Shown here: piece by piece, positions 1 through 9,513 of the stretch
How the letters are laid out: each line of letters begins with the position of its first letter
Position numbering within the stretch: position 1 is the first letter of the stretch
DNA from: Phytobacter massiliensis JC163
GTDB taxonomy: Bacteria > Pseudomonadota > Gammaproteobacteria > Enterobacterales > Enterobacteriaceae
Direction of reading: 5' to 3'
DNA length: 64,000 bases
NCBI RefSeq assembly: GCF_000321045.1
Contig: NZ_HE578951.1
Coordinates: forward strand, 35,384 to 99,383
Notes under the pieces: model-generated
What the model saw: the letters and a program-made list of their open reading frames with translations, nothing else
Told to the model about the DNA's origin: nothing
Database searches by the model: none
Translations under genes and position numbers: made by a program

Positions 1-17
1 GCAATCTTCTTTTATCC

Positions 18-35
18 TGTCTCTTAATGACGACA
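18..35 (+). promoter_or_regulatory. GlrR (QseF) activator site upstream of glmZ
   Basis: The sequence TGTC, ten bases, GACA is an exact match to the published GlrR consensus TGTC-N10-GACA. GlrR is the sigma-54 enhancer-binding protein that drives glmY, and in many enterobacteria glmZ. The site lies about 130 bp upstream of the GlmZ start, a normal enhancer distance. A second left half (TGTC at 54-57) has no matching right half. The match is seen; binding is inferred. Confidence 0.6.
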
Positions 36-140
36 ATCAGCGCGCTTTTTACCTGTCTAACGCCCGCTAGTTATCGCTAAACGCCCTGAATTTCCGCTAT
101 TCCTAAAATAGGGCGGCGGCAGGTTTTGCCATTACCGCAG

Positions 141-161
141 TAGCGGAATATGTGCAATAAT
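141..161 (+). promoter_or_regulatory. glmZ promoter: degenerate sigma-54 element overlapping a sigma-70 -10
   Basis: TAGCGG-N5-GTGCA (141-156) has the sigma-54 spacing: its GC at 154-155 is 12 bases from an AG that stands where GG is expected. AATAAT (156-161) is a good sigma-70 -10 placed 6 nt before the GlmZ 5' end at 168; no convincing -35 is visible. Overlapping sigma-54 and sigma-70 promoters are known for glmY and, in some species, for glmZ. Which one is used here cannot be told from sequence. Confidence 0.45.
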
Positions 162-167
162 AAACGT

Positions 168-370
168 GTAGATGCTCATTCCATCTCTTATGCTCGCCTT
201 CAGGCCTCATAAACTCAGGAATGACGCAGAGCCGTTTACGGTGCTTATCGTCCACTGCCAGATGTCGCTTCGGCCTCATCAAACATCATGGACATAACGT
301 TGAGTGAAGCACCCATTTATGTTGTCAAACAGACCTGTTTTAACGCCTGCTCTTGAGCAGGCGTTTTTTT
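168..370 (+). ncRNA. glmZ: GlmZ small regulatory RNA
   Basis: This is the Hfq-binding small RNA that base-pairs with the glmS leader and activates glucosamine-6-phosphate synthase synthesis. Its decay through RapZ and RNase E is blocked by the decoy GlmY. The sequence is recognisable along its whole length against E. coli GlmZ: the 5' end GTAGATGCTCATTCC, the block AATGACGCAGAGCCG, the TTGAGTGAAGCACCCA block near 300, and a terminator stem with a T run. The length of about 203 nt is close to the 207 nt of E. coli. Position next to the hem genes is as in E. coli, although an MFS gene now sits between glmZ and hemY. The terminator loop is shorter than in E. coli. Confidence 0.93.
344..370 (+). 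terminator. Intrinsic terminator of glmZ
   Basis: An 8-9 bp GC-rich stem (CGCCTGCTC pairing with GAGCAGGCG around a TT loop) is followed by seven T residues on the plus strand. It forms the 3' end of GlmZ. The minus-strand side has only a weak T run, so it should stop the converging MFS transcript poorly. Confidence 0.9.
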
Positions 371-378
371 ATGGCTGA

Positions 379-1587
379 TTACCGAAACCGCAGAAAAAGC
401 GCCGCCACCAGCAGCAGCGCGCAAAGCGAGACGCTATACAGCGCCTGCATCGCGCCCCACGCGCTGGCAAGCCAGGCGGTAACGGCAGTTGCCAGCGTGG
501 CGGTTAAGGCTTGCCAGCGCCACGCTTTCGCGCTTGCGCCGGAGACCGTTGCCGCAGGAAATTTCTCCAGCAGACTAAATGTACCTACCGCAAATACCAC
601 GTTTGATGCCAGATGGGCGATAAAGATCAGCGCTAAGGCTAATGGCGCCCAGGCGGCTGCGGTCGGCAATAGCCCGTACGCCGCAAGGAACAGCGCCAGG
701 CAGGTCAGCAACAGCCTGTTTTTACCCGCATACCCGGACAGCTTATCGCCATTCAGTATCAGCGGGCCGCAAAGCTGCCCGAGGCTGCGGGCGAAGAGAA
801 GCGGCAGGGCCAGCCCGGCGGCGTCAGCAGGATGTATCTGCTGGGCGAGCGCTGGCAGCAGCGCCATTGCGGGCGAGCCGACTGCCGCCAGCGAGGGTAA
901 GATCAGCAGGCTGCGTTTTTGCCGTCGGCTAAGTGCCGCCCAGCGCAGCGCAGACGGCGGGGCAGCCCTGTCTTCTCGCGTAGCGCCACCCGCCCGGAAA
1001 GCGCCCGCAGTCAGCGCCAGCAGCCCTATCGCCCCCAGAAAGCTTAGCGCGTCGATGCCCAAAATAATGAACGGCGAGAGGCGGCCAAAGAGCAGCACGC
1101 CCGCCCCGGTGCCCAGCAGCACCTGTGACGCAAAAATCACATTTTCCATTGCCGTGGCGGCGGGTAGCTCCTGCGATGAGAGGCCGCGTTTGAAGAGCAG
1201 GGCGAGGGCAGGCCAGGCGAGCCCTGACAGCATGGCTTCGACGGACTGCACCATCAATAAGGCGAAAATACTGTGATGAAGAAGCCCGAGCAGCGGCAGG
1301 ATAAGAGCGAGCAGTCCCAGCGCCTCTGCGAGTACGAGCAGGTGCAGCGGCGATAGCCGACGGCAAAGCTTTTCGCCCGCCAGACTCCCAACAAAACCGG
1401 GCAGGGTAGCGAACAGGAAAGCGAGCGTAAGAACCGACGGGGAAGCCTGCCAGCGAAGTAGCTGACCAAAGATCAGAACCTGCGTCAGGCCGTTGCCTAA
1501 CGAGGATAAAACAAAGGCGCAGAGCAACAGCCGCAGCCAGCGGTGAGCCCGTAGCGCGCGCACGAGCGCAGCGAGAAGGGTGTTCAT
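379..1587 (-). CDS. Major facilitator superfamily transporter
   Basis: The protein is a predicted 402-residue inner-membrane permease of the major facilitator superfamily. Hydrophobic segments alternate with short loops from residue 20 to the end, consistent with about 12 helices, with a more polar central loop (AGGATREDRAAPP). I start at the ATG at 1587, which is preceded by GGGAA at 8 nt; an in-frame TTG five codons upstream has no ribosome binding site. It lies alone between glmZ and hemY, where E. coli K-12 has no such gene, and converges on glmZ. The substrate is not recognisable; drug or metabolite efflux is only a guess from the family. Confidence 0.8.
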   Translation of the reverse strand: MNTLLAALVRALRAHRWLRLLLCAFVLSSLGNGLTQVLIFGQLLRWQASPSVLTLAFLFATLPGFVGSLAGEKLCRRLSPLHLLVLAEALGLLALILPLLGLLHHSIFALLMVQSVEAMLSGLAWPALALLFKRGLSSQELPAATAMENVIFASQVLLGTGAGVLLFGRLSPFIILGIDALSFLGAIGLLALTAGAFRAGGATREDRAAPPSALRWAALSRRQKRSLLILPSLAAVGSPAMALLPALAQQIHPADAAGLALPLLFARSLGQLCGPLILNGDKLSGYAGKNRLLLTCLALFLAAYGLLPTAAAWAPLALALIFIAHLASNVVFAVGTFSLLEKFPAATVSGASAKAWRWQALTATLATAVTAWLASAWGAMQALYSVSLCALLLVAALFLRFR

Positions 1588-1803
1588 AATAACGATTCCC
1601 AAAAACGAGTGAATGCCTGCAGCAGGGCTGCATTACCAGACAACATCGAAGCGGGGAATCGTTACATTGGGCGGAAAGCTCCGTTAAGGAAGATGCTGGC
1701 ACGGTAACACACTTTTTTGTGCCGTGTCAGGTGCAAAGATTAAGGGGAGTACGCAGTTTGCGTGGCATTCCGTATCGGCGCAAAACGCGTTATCCGGGCG
1801 GCA

Positions 1804-1834
1804 ATAAAAAGGGGGCCTGGCGGCCCCCTTTTTA
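1804..1834. terminator. Bidirectional terminator between hemY and the MFS gene
   Basis: GGGGGCC and GGCCCCC flank a TGGC loop. The stem is extended by ATAAAAA on the left and TTTTTAT on the right, so both strands read as a strong hairpin followed by a T run. It ends the hemCDXY transcript directly after the hemY stop codon. Confidence 0.9.
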
Positions 1835-3031
1835 TCAGGCGGAAGGATTATTGTGCAGCGTCAGCAGAAGCCCGTCGCGGCGCATCGCGGCGGCCTCTTC
1901 GGGCTGCTGCAGGCGATCGAGGCAATCGGCCAGCCAGGCATAATCGAAAGCGTCAGGGCGCTGCTTGAGCGCGGCGCGGAAGGCAAGGCTTGCCTCCTTC
2001 CATTCACCGTGCTTCATCAGCGACTGGCCCAGCGTGCTCCACAGCAGCGGGCGATCGCCCTGGGTTTTGATATGCTGGCGCAGCGCTTTTTCGATCTGCT
2101 CCGGGTTGTTGGTACGCAAACGCGGAATGATCAGCACCAGCCGGTCATCATACTGCCGCTTCAGACCGTCAAGGATAATGGCCTGCGCCGTATCATGGTC
2201 GTTGCATTCGATCAGATGCTCCGCCATCGCCACCTGCAGGACAACCTGATGACGGGTTTTACGGCTCTGGTTTTTCCACCATGCTTTCAGCCCTTCGCTG
2301 CCCTGATCGGCGCGCGCCTGGTCCATCAGGCCGATCCAGGCCTGCTGTTGCAACGCCTCACGGTGCGCTTCGTCGGCGACGTTCGCTTTGGCCATCGACG
2401 GAATGATATCCAGCAGAGAGCTCCACGCGCCGGTGCGGAGATAAGCCTGTTCCGCCAGACGCAGCACTTCCGGGTGACGCGGCGTTATTTCCAGCAGCCG
2501 GTCGACGCCGTGGCGCGCGGCATGGTTCTCGTTGCGCGCCAGCTGCAGACGCACGCGAGTGATTTCTACCGGAATAGGGTCGCGTTCCGCCAGCTCGGCG
2601 GCGCGCTCAAGATGCTGATTCGCGCGCGCTTCGTCGCCACGCTGCTGGGCCGCTTCCGCCGCCAGCAGGTAGTTCACCACCGGCTGCTCTGCGTGATCGG
2701 CGTTTTTCGCCATCAGCTTCTCAACCTGCTGATAATCCCCCTCTGCCAGCTTAAGCAGCGCCTGCTCAGTCTGTTTGCGGGCGCGACGACGCTTGCGTCC
2801 GGCGAACCAGCCGCGCGTATGCGCGCCGGTGCGGAACAGGCGGCGGAGCAGCCATTCCAGCGCAAACAGCACCACCAGCGCCAGAATAAGGATGATAACC
2901 AGCCCGGTAACGCTGGTTTCAATGTTGTAATTATCCGTCTGGATAAGCACGTAGCCCTGGTGGCCGGCCACCATCGGGCCTAATACGATCCCTGCAATAA
3001 GCAGCGCAAAGAGCAACAATACTTTTAGCAT
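1835..3031 (-). CDS. hemY: Haem biosynthesis operon protein HemY (TPR, inner membrane)
   Basis: The 398 residues equal the length of E. coli HemY, the last gene of the hemCDXY operon. Two N-terminal membrane helices (about 4-24 and 42-62) are followed by an arginine/lysine-rich stretch (72-86) and then tetratricopeptide-like helical repeats to the C terminus, which is the HemY_N plus TPR layout. The TPR part is expected in the periplasm or at the membrane surface. Its biochemical role is not settled; this is not the protoporphyrinogen oxidase called HemY in Gram-positive bacteria. It starts 2 bp after the hemX stop codon, so it is translationally linked, and a strong terminator follows. Confidence 0.95.
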   Translation of the reverse strand: MLKVLLLFALLIAGIVLGPMVAGHQGYVLIQTDNYNIETSVTGLVIILILALVVLFALEWLLRRLFRTGAHTRGWFAGRKRRRARKQTEQALLKLAEGDYQQVEKLMAKNADHAEQPVVNYLLAAEAAQQRGDEARANQHLERAAELAERDPIPVEITRVRLQLARNENHAARHGVDRLLEITPRHPEVLRLAEQAYLRTGAWSSLLDIIPSMAKANVADEAHREALQQQAWIGLMDQARADQGSEGLKAWWKNQSRKTRHQVVLQVAMAEHLIECNDHDTAQAIILDGLKRQYDDRLVLIIPRLRTNNPEQIEKALRQHIKTQGDRPLLWSTLGQSLMKHGEWKEASLAFRAALKQRPDAFDYAWLADCLDRLQQPEEAAAMRRDGLLLTLHNNPSA

Positions 3032-3033
3032 GA

Positions 3034-4200
3034 TTATTCTCCCTGCGGCGCTTGCTGCGGCGCTGGTTCCGCCGCGTTCTGGTCTGCGGCAACGCCGGGC
3101 TGCGCCAGCAGGTTACGGACGCGCGTCTGCATCAGTTTCTCCAGAATCGGCTGGCTCTGCAGCGTTTCCGGCACGTCCATCGCAATGGACTGCTGATCCA
3201 GCTTATCCAGCTCTTCGAGGAAGGCTTTAGTCGCGGCATCGTTGGTGTCGTAATAGGCGCGAACCCAGGTAGAGACATTATCCAGCGATTGTTTATAGGT
3301 CTCATCCTGATGGCGCGGAACCGCCTGGGCGGCTACCAGCAGCCGTGAGCGGATATTTTCGCGCAGATAGATGTCCTGATTGGGCGCCAGTAGCGGAACG
3401 GCGGTCTCATCGCGGCGACGAACGGTAATGAAGCTGTCCATAAAGTTCTGCCAGCTTTTTTGCAGGTTAACCCGCCATTCGCTGATGGAGCTGGACAGTT
3501 CGCTGCTGTCGGCGTCCATCGGGGTGTCGTCATCGTTATTATCAGCCAGTCGCAGGTTATCAATCTGGTTAGAAAGCTGGTTAAGCTTCAGCACGATGCC
3601 GTCGTAATCCACCTGGGCTACCGCAGACAGGCTGGCGATATCGTCTGTTATCGCGCGGCGCGCGGTAATCAGGCTGGGGTCGTTCATATCCGCCAGGCTG
3701 GCGTCGGCGCTTTTCAGCAGGGTGGCAGCGGTGGTGACGTCCTGATCGCTCCAGAGCTTACGTCCCGCCAGCTTAACCAGAAAATCGGCCTGCGCCAGCA
3801 GCCAGGTCTTCGCGTCGGAGCCGGAGATGGTCGCCACTTTTTGCTGCACTTCATCAAGCTGACGGGCCAGCGACTCCTGCTGACGCTTAGCTTCATCAAG
3901 CTGCGTTGCCTGCTGTTTAATGACCTCTTCCAGACCGGCTTTCTGTTTATCCTGCGCTTGCTGCATTGCGATGACCTGATTCGCCAGTTCATCGTTGGTG
4001 GCGCGAAGCGTGGTGGTTTGCTGTTTCACCCAGCCATAAAGACCTGCGCCCGCCGCCAGCGCGATGGCGATAGCAATCACGCTCAGCGCAAGGCTCGCCT
4101 TACCGGCGCGGTTGTTCTTACCGGGTTTCTCCGGCGGCGTAGAAACATCGACCGGTTTTGTCTCTTCAACCGTGGCAGAGGAGTGTTGTTGTTCCGTCAT
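3034..4200 (-). CDS. hemX: HemX, membrane-anchored coiled-coil protein of the hem operon
   Basis: 388 residues. A proline/threonine-rich cytoplasmic start is followed by one membrane helix (about residues 37-57, [20 protein letters not shown]) and then a long alpha-helical, glutamine- and lysine-rich coiled coil (about 60-130). The HemX family is often labelled uroporphyrinogen-III C-methyltransferase, but the fold seen here has no methyltransferase motif; that label comes from an old operon-based guess. The C terminus is rich in proline, alanine and glutamine. It lies 21 bp after hemD and 2 bp before hemY. Confidence 0.93.
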   Translation of the reverse strand: MTEQQHSSATVEETKPVDVSTPPEKPGKNNRAGKASLALSVIAIAIALAAGAGLYGWVKQQTTTLRATNDELANQVIAMQQAQDKQKAGLEEVIKQQATQLDEAKRQQESLARQLDEVQQKVATISGSDAKTWLLAQADFLVKLAGRKLWSDQDVTTAATLLKSADASLADMNDPSLITARRAITDDIASLSAVAQVDYDGIVLKLNQLSNQIDNLRLADNNDDDTPMDADSSELSSSISEWRVNLQKSWQNFMDSFITVRRRDETAVPLLAPNQDIYLRENIRSRLLVAAQAVPRHQDETYKQSLDNVSTWVRAYYDTNDAATKAFLEELDKLDQQSIAMDVPETLQSQPILEKLMQTRVRNLLAQPGVAADQNAAEPAPQQAPQGE

Positions 4201-4221
4201 TATGGCTTCCCATTATGAGTG

Positions 4222-4962
4222 TTATTGTAATGCGCGAAGCAGCGCATCGTTGTCTGCGTTATCAGCGACCTGAATATCTTGCCAGCCCATTTCCCGGGCG
4301 AGGTGCGCCAGACGCTCGCTGACGACCAGCAGCCGACAGCGAAGTAACCAGTTTTCCTGATACCAGGGGGGTGTGAGCGCGTAAAGCTGCTGTAGCATCT
4401 CGCCGCTGGTGACGACAAGAGTATCAATACCGCGCGTATGCCAGCGCATGGCTTCCTGCGCGCCGTCGTATGCTTTCGCATTACGTTGATAACATTCACA
4501 AAATTCTACAACAGCGCCGCGTGATGTTAAGGTCTCGCCCAACAGTTCACGCCCGCCATTTCCTCGTAAGATTAGCGCACGTTTACCCTGAATGTTTTGT
4601 AATTCAGGTAATTGTAGCAAGACTTCGCTTATTTCCCGGTCAAGGGGATAGCGAACCTCCAGCCCGCTGGTGGTATGCAGCGCCAGCGCAGTGGCGCGCC
4701 CGATGGCGAAATAGCGGGGGGAGGTGGGCCAGACGGCATGCGCCTGCTTTAAACAGGCGTCGGCAAAGGTGACCGCCTGCTGCGACAGCACGAACACCAG
4801 CGCATTCGCGTCCAGCGTGGCGAGGCGCGCGGGCAGGGTATGCAGCTCGCGGCCCGGGGAAAATTCAATAAGCGGGAAACTCCATGCCGCCCGCCCCAGT
4901 GCGCGCAGTCGGCTCACCAGTATATCCCCGGCAGGGGAGGGGCGAGTGACAAGGATATTCAT
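4222..4962 (-). CDS. hemD: Uroporphyrinogen-III synthase
   Basis: 246 residues, the usual HemD length. The enzyme closes hydroxymethylbilane with inversion of ring D to give uroporphyrinogen III, the branch point to haem, sirohaem and cobalamin. The N-terminal [11 protein letters not shown] and the later [16 protein letters not shown] and [13 protein letters not shown] segments are typical of the two-lobed family. The start codon overlaps the hemC stop by four bases (ATGA), so it is translated by coupling with the enzyme that makes its substrate. Confidence 0.96.
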   Translation of the reverse strand: MNILVTRPSPAGDILVSRLRALGRAAWSFPLIEFSPGRELHTLPARLATLDANALVFVLSQQAVTFADACLKQAHAVWPTSPRYFAIGRATALALHTTSGLEVRYPLDREISEVLLQLPELQNIQGKRALILRGNGGRELLGETLTSRGAVVEFCECYQRNAKAYDGAQEAMRWHTRGIDTLVVTSGEMLQQLYALTPPWYQENWLLRCRLLVVSERLAHLAREMGWQDIQVADNADNDALLRALQ

Positions 4963-5915
4963 GCCGGAGCGTCTCCGTTATAGACCTCGGCCAGGATTTC
5001 ACGCGCGCCGTTTTCCAGCAGCTCTTCGGCCAGCGAAACGCCAAGCAGAATGGCATCGGCAGGGTTACCGCGCCGCTCGCCGCGCACAATCGCGGAGCCG
5101 TCCGGCGCGCCCACCAGCGCACGTAACCAGAGCTCGCCCTCTTTTAATTCGGCGTAGCTGCCAATCGGCACCTGACAGCCGCCTTCAAGGCGGGTGTTCA
5201 TTGCGCGTTCGGCGGCGACGCGAATCGCGGTTTCGTCATGGTTGAGCGGGGCAAGCAGCGCACGCGTGCGCGAATCGTCCAGGCGGCACTCAATACCTAC
5301 CGCCCCCTGGCCTACCGCCGGCAGCGAAAGCTCCGGCGGTAGCGCGAAGCGAATGCGCTCCTCCAGACCGAGCCGTTTAAGCCCGGCCACCGCCAGAATA
5401 ATGGCGTCGTAATCGCCGTTATCCAGTTTCCCCAGCCGCGTGCCGACATTGCCGCGCAACGAGCGGATAACCAGGTCGGGACGGCGGGCCGCCAACTGAC
5501 ATTGACGGCGTAAACTTGACGTGCCAACCACGCTGCCCGCAGGCAAGGCGTCCAGATCGTGATAGTGGTTTGAGACGAAAGCGTCGCGCGGGTCTTCCCG
5601 CTCGCAGATGGTGACCAGCCCCAGCCCTTCCGGGAACTCGACCGGCACGTCTTTCATTGAATGCACGGCGATATCGGCGCGATTTTCCAGCAGCGCCAGC
5701 TCAAGTTCTTTAACGAACAGCCCCTTACCGCCCACTTTGGCCAGGGGGGTATCCAGGATGACGTCGCCGCGCGTGACCATCGGCACCAGCTCAACCCGCA
5801 GGCCCGCATGGTGCGCTTCCAGACGCCCTTTAACATAATGTGCCTGCCAGAGGGCGAGGGGGCTTTGCCGTGTGGCAATTCTTAAAACATTGTCTAACAT
5901 GCTTGTTACCGTCAT
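4959..5915 (-). CDS. hemC: Hydroxymethylbilane synthase (porphobilinogen deaminase)
   Basis: The enzyme joins four porphobilinogens into hydroxymethylbilane. Visible family signatures are [14 protein letters not shown] at the start, the VHSMKDVP substrate loop, and [15 protein letters not shown], whose cysteine carries the dipyrromethane cofactor. The ATG at 5915 has AAGGGA at a good distance and gives 318 residues. The ATG at 5900 gives the 313-residue form used in E. coli (MLDNVL...) but has a poor ribosome binding site here, so I prefer the longer form. It is first gene of hemCDXY and is transcribed divergently from cyaA, as in E. coli. Confidence 0.95.
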   Translation of the reverse strand: MTVTSMLDNVLRIATRQSPLALWQAHYVKGRLEAHHAGLRVELVPMVTRGDVILDTPLAKVGGKGLFVKELELALLENRADIAVHSMKDVPVEFPEGLGLVTICEREDPRDAFVSNHYHDLDALPAGSVVGTSSLRRQCQLAARRPDLVIRSLRGNVGTRLGKLDNGDYDAIILAVAGLKRLGLEERIRFALPPELSLPAVGQGAVGIECRLDDSRTRALLAPLNHDETAIRVAAERAMNTRLEGGCQVPIGSYAELKEGELWLRALVGAPDGSAIVRGERRGNPADAILLGVSLAEELLENGAREILAEVYNGDAPA

Positions 5916-6097
5916 TATCGTCCCTTGACCATCCTAACATTGTTGCCTTAGGGTGTCAGTGTTCGCGGTGATTGCGCAGGTTCAGCCAGCCTTATCCCGC
6001 CACGGGGCATGACAACCTCAGCCGTAATTCGGAATTTACACGTTACGAATGGTGCTACACTGGTATGTAGCGCATCTTTCTTTACGGTCAATGAGCA

Positions 6098-6119
6098 AGG
6101 TGTTAAATTGATCACGTTT
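6098..6119. promoter_or_regulatory. CRP site in the cyaA promoter region
   Basis: A near-palindromic site with a GTGTTA left half and a strong TGATCACG right half lies about 100 bp upstream of the cyaA start. The surrounding sequence closely matches the E. coli cyaA P2 region, where CRP-cAMP represses adenylate cyclase expression. Autoregulation is therefore expected to be conserved. Confidence 0.75.
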
Positions 6120-6210
6120 TAGACCATTTTTTCGTCTCTACCACCATAAAGATAAGGGCGAAAAAGGGTGACGGCCATTTTGAACATCTGTAAACATCAG
6201 GCGATACGTC

Positions 6211-8754
6211 TTGTACCTCTATATTGAGACTCTGAAACAGAGGCTGGATGCCATCAACCAACTGCGCGTGGATCGTGCGCTTGCTGCCATGGGTCCTGCT
6301 TTTCAGCAGGTCTACAGCCTGCTGCCGACACTGCTGCACTACCATCATCCGCTAATGCCGGGTTACCTTGAGGGTAACGTTCCAAAAGGCATTTGCCTCT
6401 ACACGCCTGATGAAACCCAACAGCACTACCTCAACGAACTCGAACTCTATCGTGGTATGCCGCCGCAGGAGTCGCCGAAAGGCGAGCTGCCTATTACCGG
6501 CGTCTATTCCATGGGGAGTACCTCATCGGTAGGGCAGAGCTGCTCTTCTGACCTCGATATCTGGGTTTGTCACCAGGCCTGGCTCGATAACGAAGAGCGT
6601 CGCCTGCTGCAGCGTAAATGTAACCTGCTGGAAAGCTGGGCCGCCTCTCTTGGCGTGGAAGTGAGCTTCTTCCTGATCGATGAGAACCGTTTTCGCCATA
6701 ACGAAAGCGGCAGCCTGGGGGGCGAAGATTGCGGCTCTACCCAGCATATCCTGTTACTGGATGAGTTCTACCGCACCGCCGTACGGCTGGCCGGCAAGCG
6801 TATTCTGTGGAATATGGTGCCGTGCGACGAAGAAGAGCACTACGACGATTACGTCATGACGCTCTATGCGCAGGGCGTCCTTACGCCAAACGAGTGGCTG
6901 GACCTGGGCGGCCTGAGTTCGCTCTCCGCCGAAGAGTACTTTGGCGCCAGCCTCTGGCAGCTCTATAAAAGTATCGACTCGCCCTATAAAGCCGTACTGA
7001 AAACACTGCTGCTGGAAGCCTATTCCTGGGAATACCCCAATACGCGCCTGCTGGCGAAAGACATCAAACAGCGTCTGCACGACGGCGAAATCGTCTCCTT
7101 TGGTCTCGATCACTACTGCATGATGCTGGAGCGGGTCACGCACTATCTGACGGCGATCGAAGACACCACCCGTCTGGACCTGGTGCGCCGCTGTTTCTAC
7201 TTAAAAGTGTGCGAGAAACTCAGCCGTGAGCGCGCCTGCGTCGGCTGGCGGCGTGAAGTTGTCAGTCAGTTAGTGAAAGAGTGGGGATGGGACGACGCGC
7301 GTCTCACCATGCTGGATAACCGGGCAAACTGGAAGATCGATCAGGTGCGGGAAGCGCACAACGAACTGCTCGACGCCATGATGCAAAGCTACCGTAATCT
7401 GATCCGCTTTGCGCGCCGCAATAACCTGAGCGTGTCCGCCAGCCCGCAGGATATCGGCGTGCTGACCCGTAAGCTGTACGCCGCGTTTGAAGCGCTGCCG
7501 GGTAAAGTGACGCTGGTGAACCCGCAAATTTCCCCGGACCTCTCAGAACCGAATTTAACCTTTATCCATGTGCCGGCAGGCCGCGCCAACCGCGCGGGTT
7601 GGTATCTGTACAACCGTGCGCCGAATATGGACTCGATTGTCAGCCATCAGCCGCTGGAATATAACCGCTATCTCAACAAGCTGGTGGCCTGGGCATGGTT
7701 TAACGGCCTGCTCACCTCGCGCACGCACCTTTATATCAAAGGTAACGGCATTGTCGATCTGGCGAAACTGCAGGAGATGGTGGCGAATGTCTCCCAGCAT
7801 TTCCCGCTGCGTCTGCCTGCGCCAACGCCAAAAGCGCTCTACAGCCCCTGTGAGATCCGCCACCTGGCGATTATCGTCAATCTGGAATATGACCCGACGG
7901 CGGCGTTCCGCAACCAGGTGGTGCACTTTGATTTCCGTAAGCTGGATGTGTTCAGCTTTGGCGAGCAGCAGAACTGCCTGGTGGGCAGCGTCGATCTGCT
8001 CTACCGTAACTCGTGGAATGAAGTGCGTACGCTGCATTTCAACGGCGAGCAGGCGATGATCGAAGCGTTGAAAACTATCCTCGGCAAAATGCACCAGGAC
8101 GCCGCGCCGCCGGATAGCGTGGAAGTGTTCTGCTACAGCCAGCATCTGCGCGGCCTGATTCGCACTCGCGTACAGCAGCTGGTGTCGGAGTGCATTGAAC
8201 TGCGTCTCTCCAGTACCCGGCAGGACACCGGTCGCTTTAAAGCGCTGCGGGTGGCCGGGCAGACATGGGGCCTATTCTTTGAGCGCCTGAATGTTTCGGT
8301 GCAGAAGCTGGAAAACGCCATTGAGTTCTACGGCGCTATCTCCAATAACAAACTGCACGGCCTGTCCGTTCAGGTGGAGACAAACCACGTCCGGCTGCCG
8401 CAGGTAGTGGATGGGTTTGCCAGCGAAGGGATTATTCAGTTCTTCTTTGAAGAGACCGGCGATGACGGCTTTAACATCTACATTCTGGATGAGAGCAACC
8501 GCGCGGAGGTGTATCACCACTGCGAGGGCAGCAAAGAGGAGTTGGTGCGTGACGTGAGCCGTTTCTATTCGTCATCTCACGATCGTTTCACCTACGGCTC
8601 CAGCTTTATCAACTTCAACCTACCGCAGTTCTACCAGATTGTGGATGTCGACGGTCGCCCGCAGGTAATTCCGTTCCGGAATCAGGCGATAGCGCCCCTG
8701 CCGCCGGCGAATCAGGATAACGACACGCCGCTGTTGCAGCAGTACTTCTCCTGA
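6211..8754 (+). CDS. cyaA: Adenylate cyclase, class I
   Basis: This enzyme makes cAMP from ATP for CRP signalling. The 847 residues are near-identical in layout to E. coli CyaA. The N-terminal catalytic half (about 1-535) carries the nucleotidyltransferase-like [17 protein letters not shown] motif near residue 100-118, and the C-terminal half is regulatory and responds to phosphorylated EIIA-Glc. The start is a TTG ([12 protein letters not shown]), as in E. coli, where this weak codon limits expression. In-frame ATG codons lie only further in and would remove conserved residues. The gene is alone on the plus strand and its 3' end is followed by a REP element. Confidence 0.98.
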   Translation: MYLYIETLKQRLDAINQLRVDRALAAMGPAFQQVYSLLPTLLHYHHPLMPGYLEGNVPKGICLYTPDETQQHYLNELELYRGMPPQESPKGELPITGVYSMGSTSSVGQSCSSDLDIWVCHQAWLDNEERRLLQRKCNLLESWAASLGVEVSFFLIDENRFRHNESGSLGGEDCGSTQHILLLDEFYRTAVRLAGKRILWNMVPCDEEEHYDDYVMTLYAQGVLTPNEWLDLGGLSSLSAEEYFGASLWQLYKSIDSPYKAVLKTLLLEAYSWEYPNTRLLAKDIKQRLHDGEIVSFGLDHYCMMLERVTHYLTAIEDTTRLDLVRRCFYLKVCEKLSRERACVGWRREVVSQLVKEWGWDDARLTMLDNRANWKIDQVREAHNELLDAMMQSYRNLIRFARRNNLSVSASPQDIGVLTRKLYAAFEALPGKVTLVNPQISPDLSEPNLTFIHVPAGRANRAGWYLYNRAPNMDSIVSHQPLEYNRYLNKLVAWAWFNGLLTSRTHLYIKGNGIVDLAKLQEMVANVSQHFPLRLPAPTPKALYSPCEIRHLAIIVNLEYDPTAAFRNQVVHFDFRKLDVFSFGEQQNCLVGSVDLLYRNSWNEVRTLHFNGEQAMIEALKTILGKMHQDAAPPDSVEVFCYSQHLRGLIRTRVQQLVSECIELRLSSTRQDTGRFKALRVAGQTWGLFFERLNVSVQKLENAIEFYGAISNNKLHGLSVQVETNHVRLPQVVDGFASEGIIQFFFEETGDDGFNIYILDESNRAEVYHHCEGSKEELVRDVSRFYSSSHDRFTYGSSFINFNLPQFYQIVDVDGRPQVIPFRNQAIAPLPPANQDNDTPLLQQYFS

Positions 8755-8776
8755 CCTTTTACCGGTCGCCCGGGAA

Positions 8777-8809
8777 CCCGGATGCGGCGTAACGCCTTAT
8801 CCGGGCTAC
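8777..8809. repeat. REP (repetitive extragenic palindrome)
   Basis: CCCGGATGCGGCGTAACG followed by CCTTATCCGGGCTAC is the classical enterobacterial REP sequence: a mismatched palindrome with GATGCGGCG and CGCCTTATC arms. It lies between the convergent cyaA and cyaY genes, a typical REP site, and probably protects the 3' ends of their transcripts. Confidence 0.9.
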
Positions 8810-8812
8810 AGG

Positions 8813-9136
8813 TTAGCCGCGAAAACTCACCGCTTCGCCCGCCTGCTGGGTAGCTGCCTGCTCAAGCAAGTCCCAGAAAGGCTCGCCGGTGCGGTCGCAC
8901 ACCCACTCACCCTCTTTTAAATCGAAATGGTAGCCGCCCTGACGCGTCGCCAGCCACACCTGGTGCAGCGGCTCCTGGCGGTTGATGATAATTTTACTGC
9001 CGTTTTCAAAGGTCAGCGTGAGCACGCCGCCGTTGATTTCGCAGTCGATATCGGCGTCGCCGTCAAAGTTATCGATGCGCTCCTCAATGGTCATCCAGAG
9101 GCCGTCGGCAAGGCGATGAAATTCACTGTCGTTCAT
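8813..9136 (-). CDS. cyaY: Frataxin-like iron-sulfur assembly protein CyaY
   Basis: 107 residues, one more than E. coli CyaY. Bacterial frataxin binds iron and the IscS desulfurase and slows iron-sulfur cluster assembly. The acidic first helix ([33 protein letters not shown]) and the [22 protein letters not shown] sheet segment are diagnostic. I start at the ATG at 9136, preceded by GGGAA; the open frame runs 23 codons further upstream but that part is unlike CyaY. It is convergent with cyaA and divergent from lptM. Confidence 0.96.
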   Translation of the reverse strand: MNDSEFHRLADGLWMTIEERIDNFDGDADIDCEINGGVLTLTFENGSKIIINRQEPLHQVWLATRQGGYHFDLKEGEWVCDRTGEPFWDLLEQAATQQAGEAVSFRG

Positions 9137-9273
9137 TGTCGTTTCCCGTTTTACGTGATGGCGGCAGTATAGCGCGAAACATTTCCCGGTACAGAGCATG
9201 TGCAAACTCTTGCTTTTGTGCCTTCTCCTGCGATGATAGAAAGCAGAAAGGATGAACTAACAGGCAACCTACA

Positions 9274-9477
9274 ATGAAAGATGTGTGTCGAACGCTGGCC
9301 GTGCTAATTACCCTATTCAGCCTGACGGGCTGTGGCCTTAAAGGCCCGCTCTATTTTCCGCCAGCGGATAAAAGCGCGCCGCCGCCAACGAAGAAAATTG
9401 AACCTACTATCCAGTCGACGACGCCCGATCGTAACGATCGCGGTATTGATGATGGGCCGACGCAGGTAACCTATTAA
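9274..9477 (+). CDS. lptM: LPS translocon maturation lipoprotein LptM (YifL)
   Basis: A 67-residue outer-membrane lipoprotein, the same length as E. coli YifL. The signal peptide ends in the lipobox LTGC (Cys20), followed by GLKGPLYFPP, the conserved segment that binds LptD/LptE and helps LptD fold and form its disulfides. The tail is hydrophilic and proline-rich. It opens the lptM-dapF-yigA-xerC-yigB cluster, 36 bp before dapF. Confidence 0.95.
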   Translation: MKDVCRTLAVLITLFSLTGCGLKGPLYFPPADKSAPPPTKKIEPTIQSTTPDRNDRGIDDGPTQVTY

Positions 9478-9513
9478 GGTTCCCGTACTGTATTCGCGGA
9501 AATGGAGTAGATG

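Noticed and set aside
353..1276. 307-codon plus-strand open frame over the MFS gene
   Set aside because: It is antisense to a clear membrane transporter, has low-complexity serine/alanine/arginine content, and resembles no family. GC-rich DNA gives many such shadows.
1853..2983. 376-codon plus-strand open frame opposite hemY
   Set aside because: The minus-strand HemY protein is conserved and full-length; the opposite frame has no ribosome binding site or recognisable domain.
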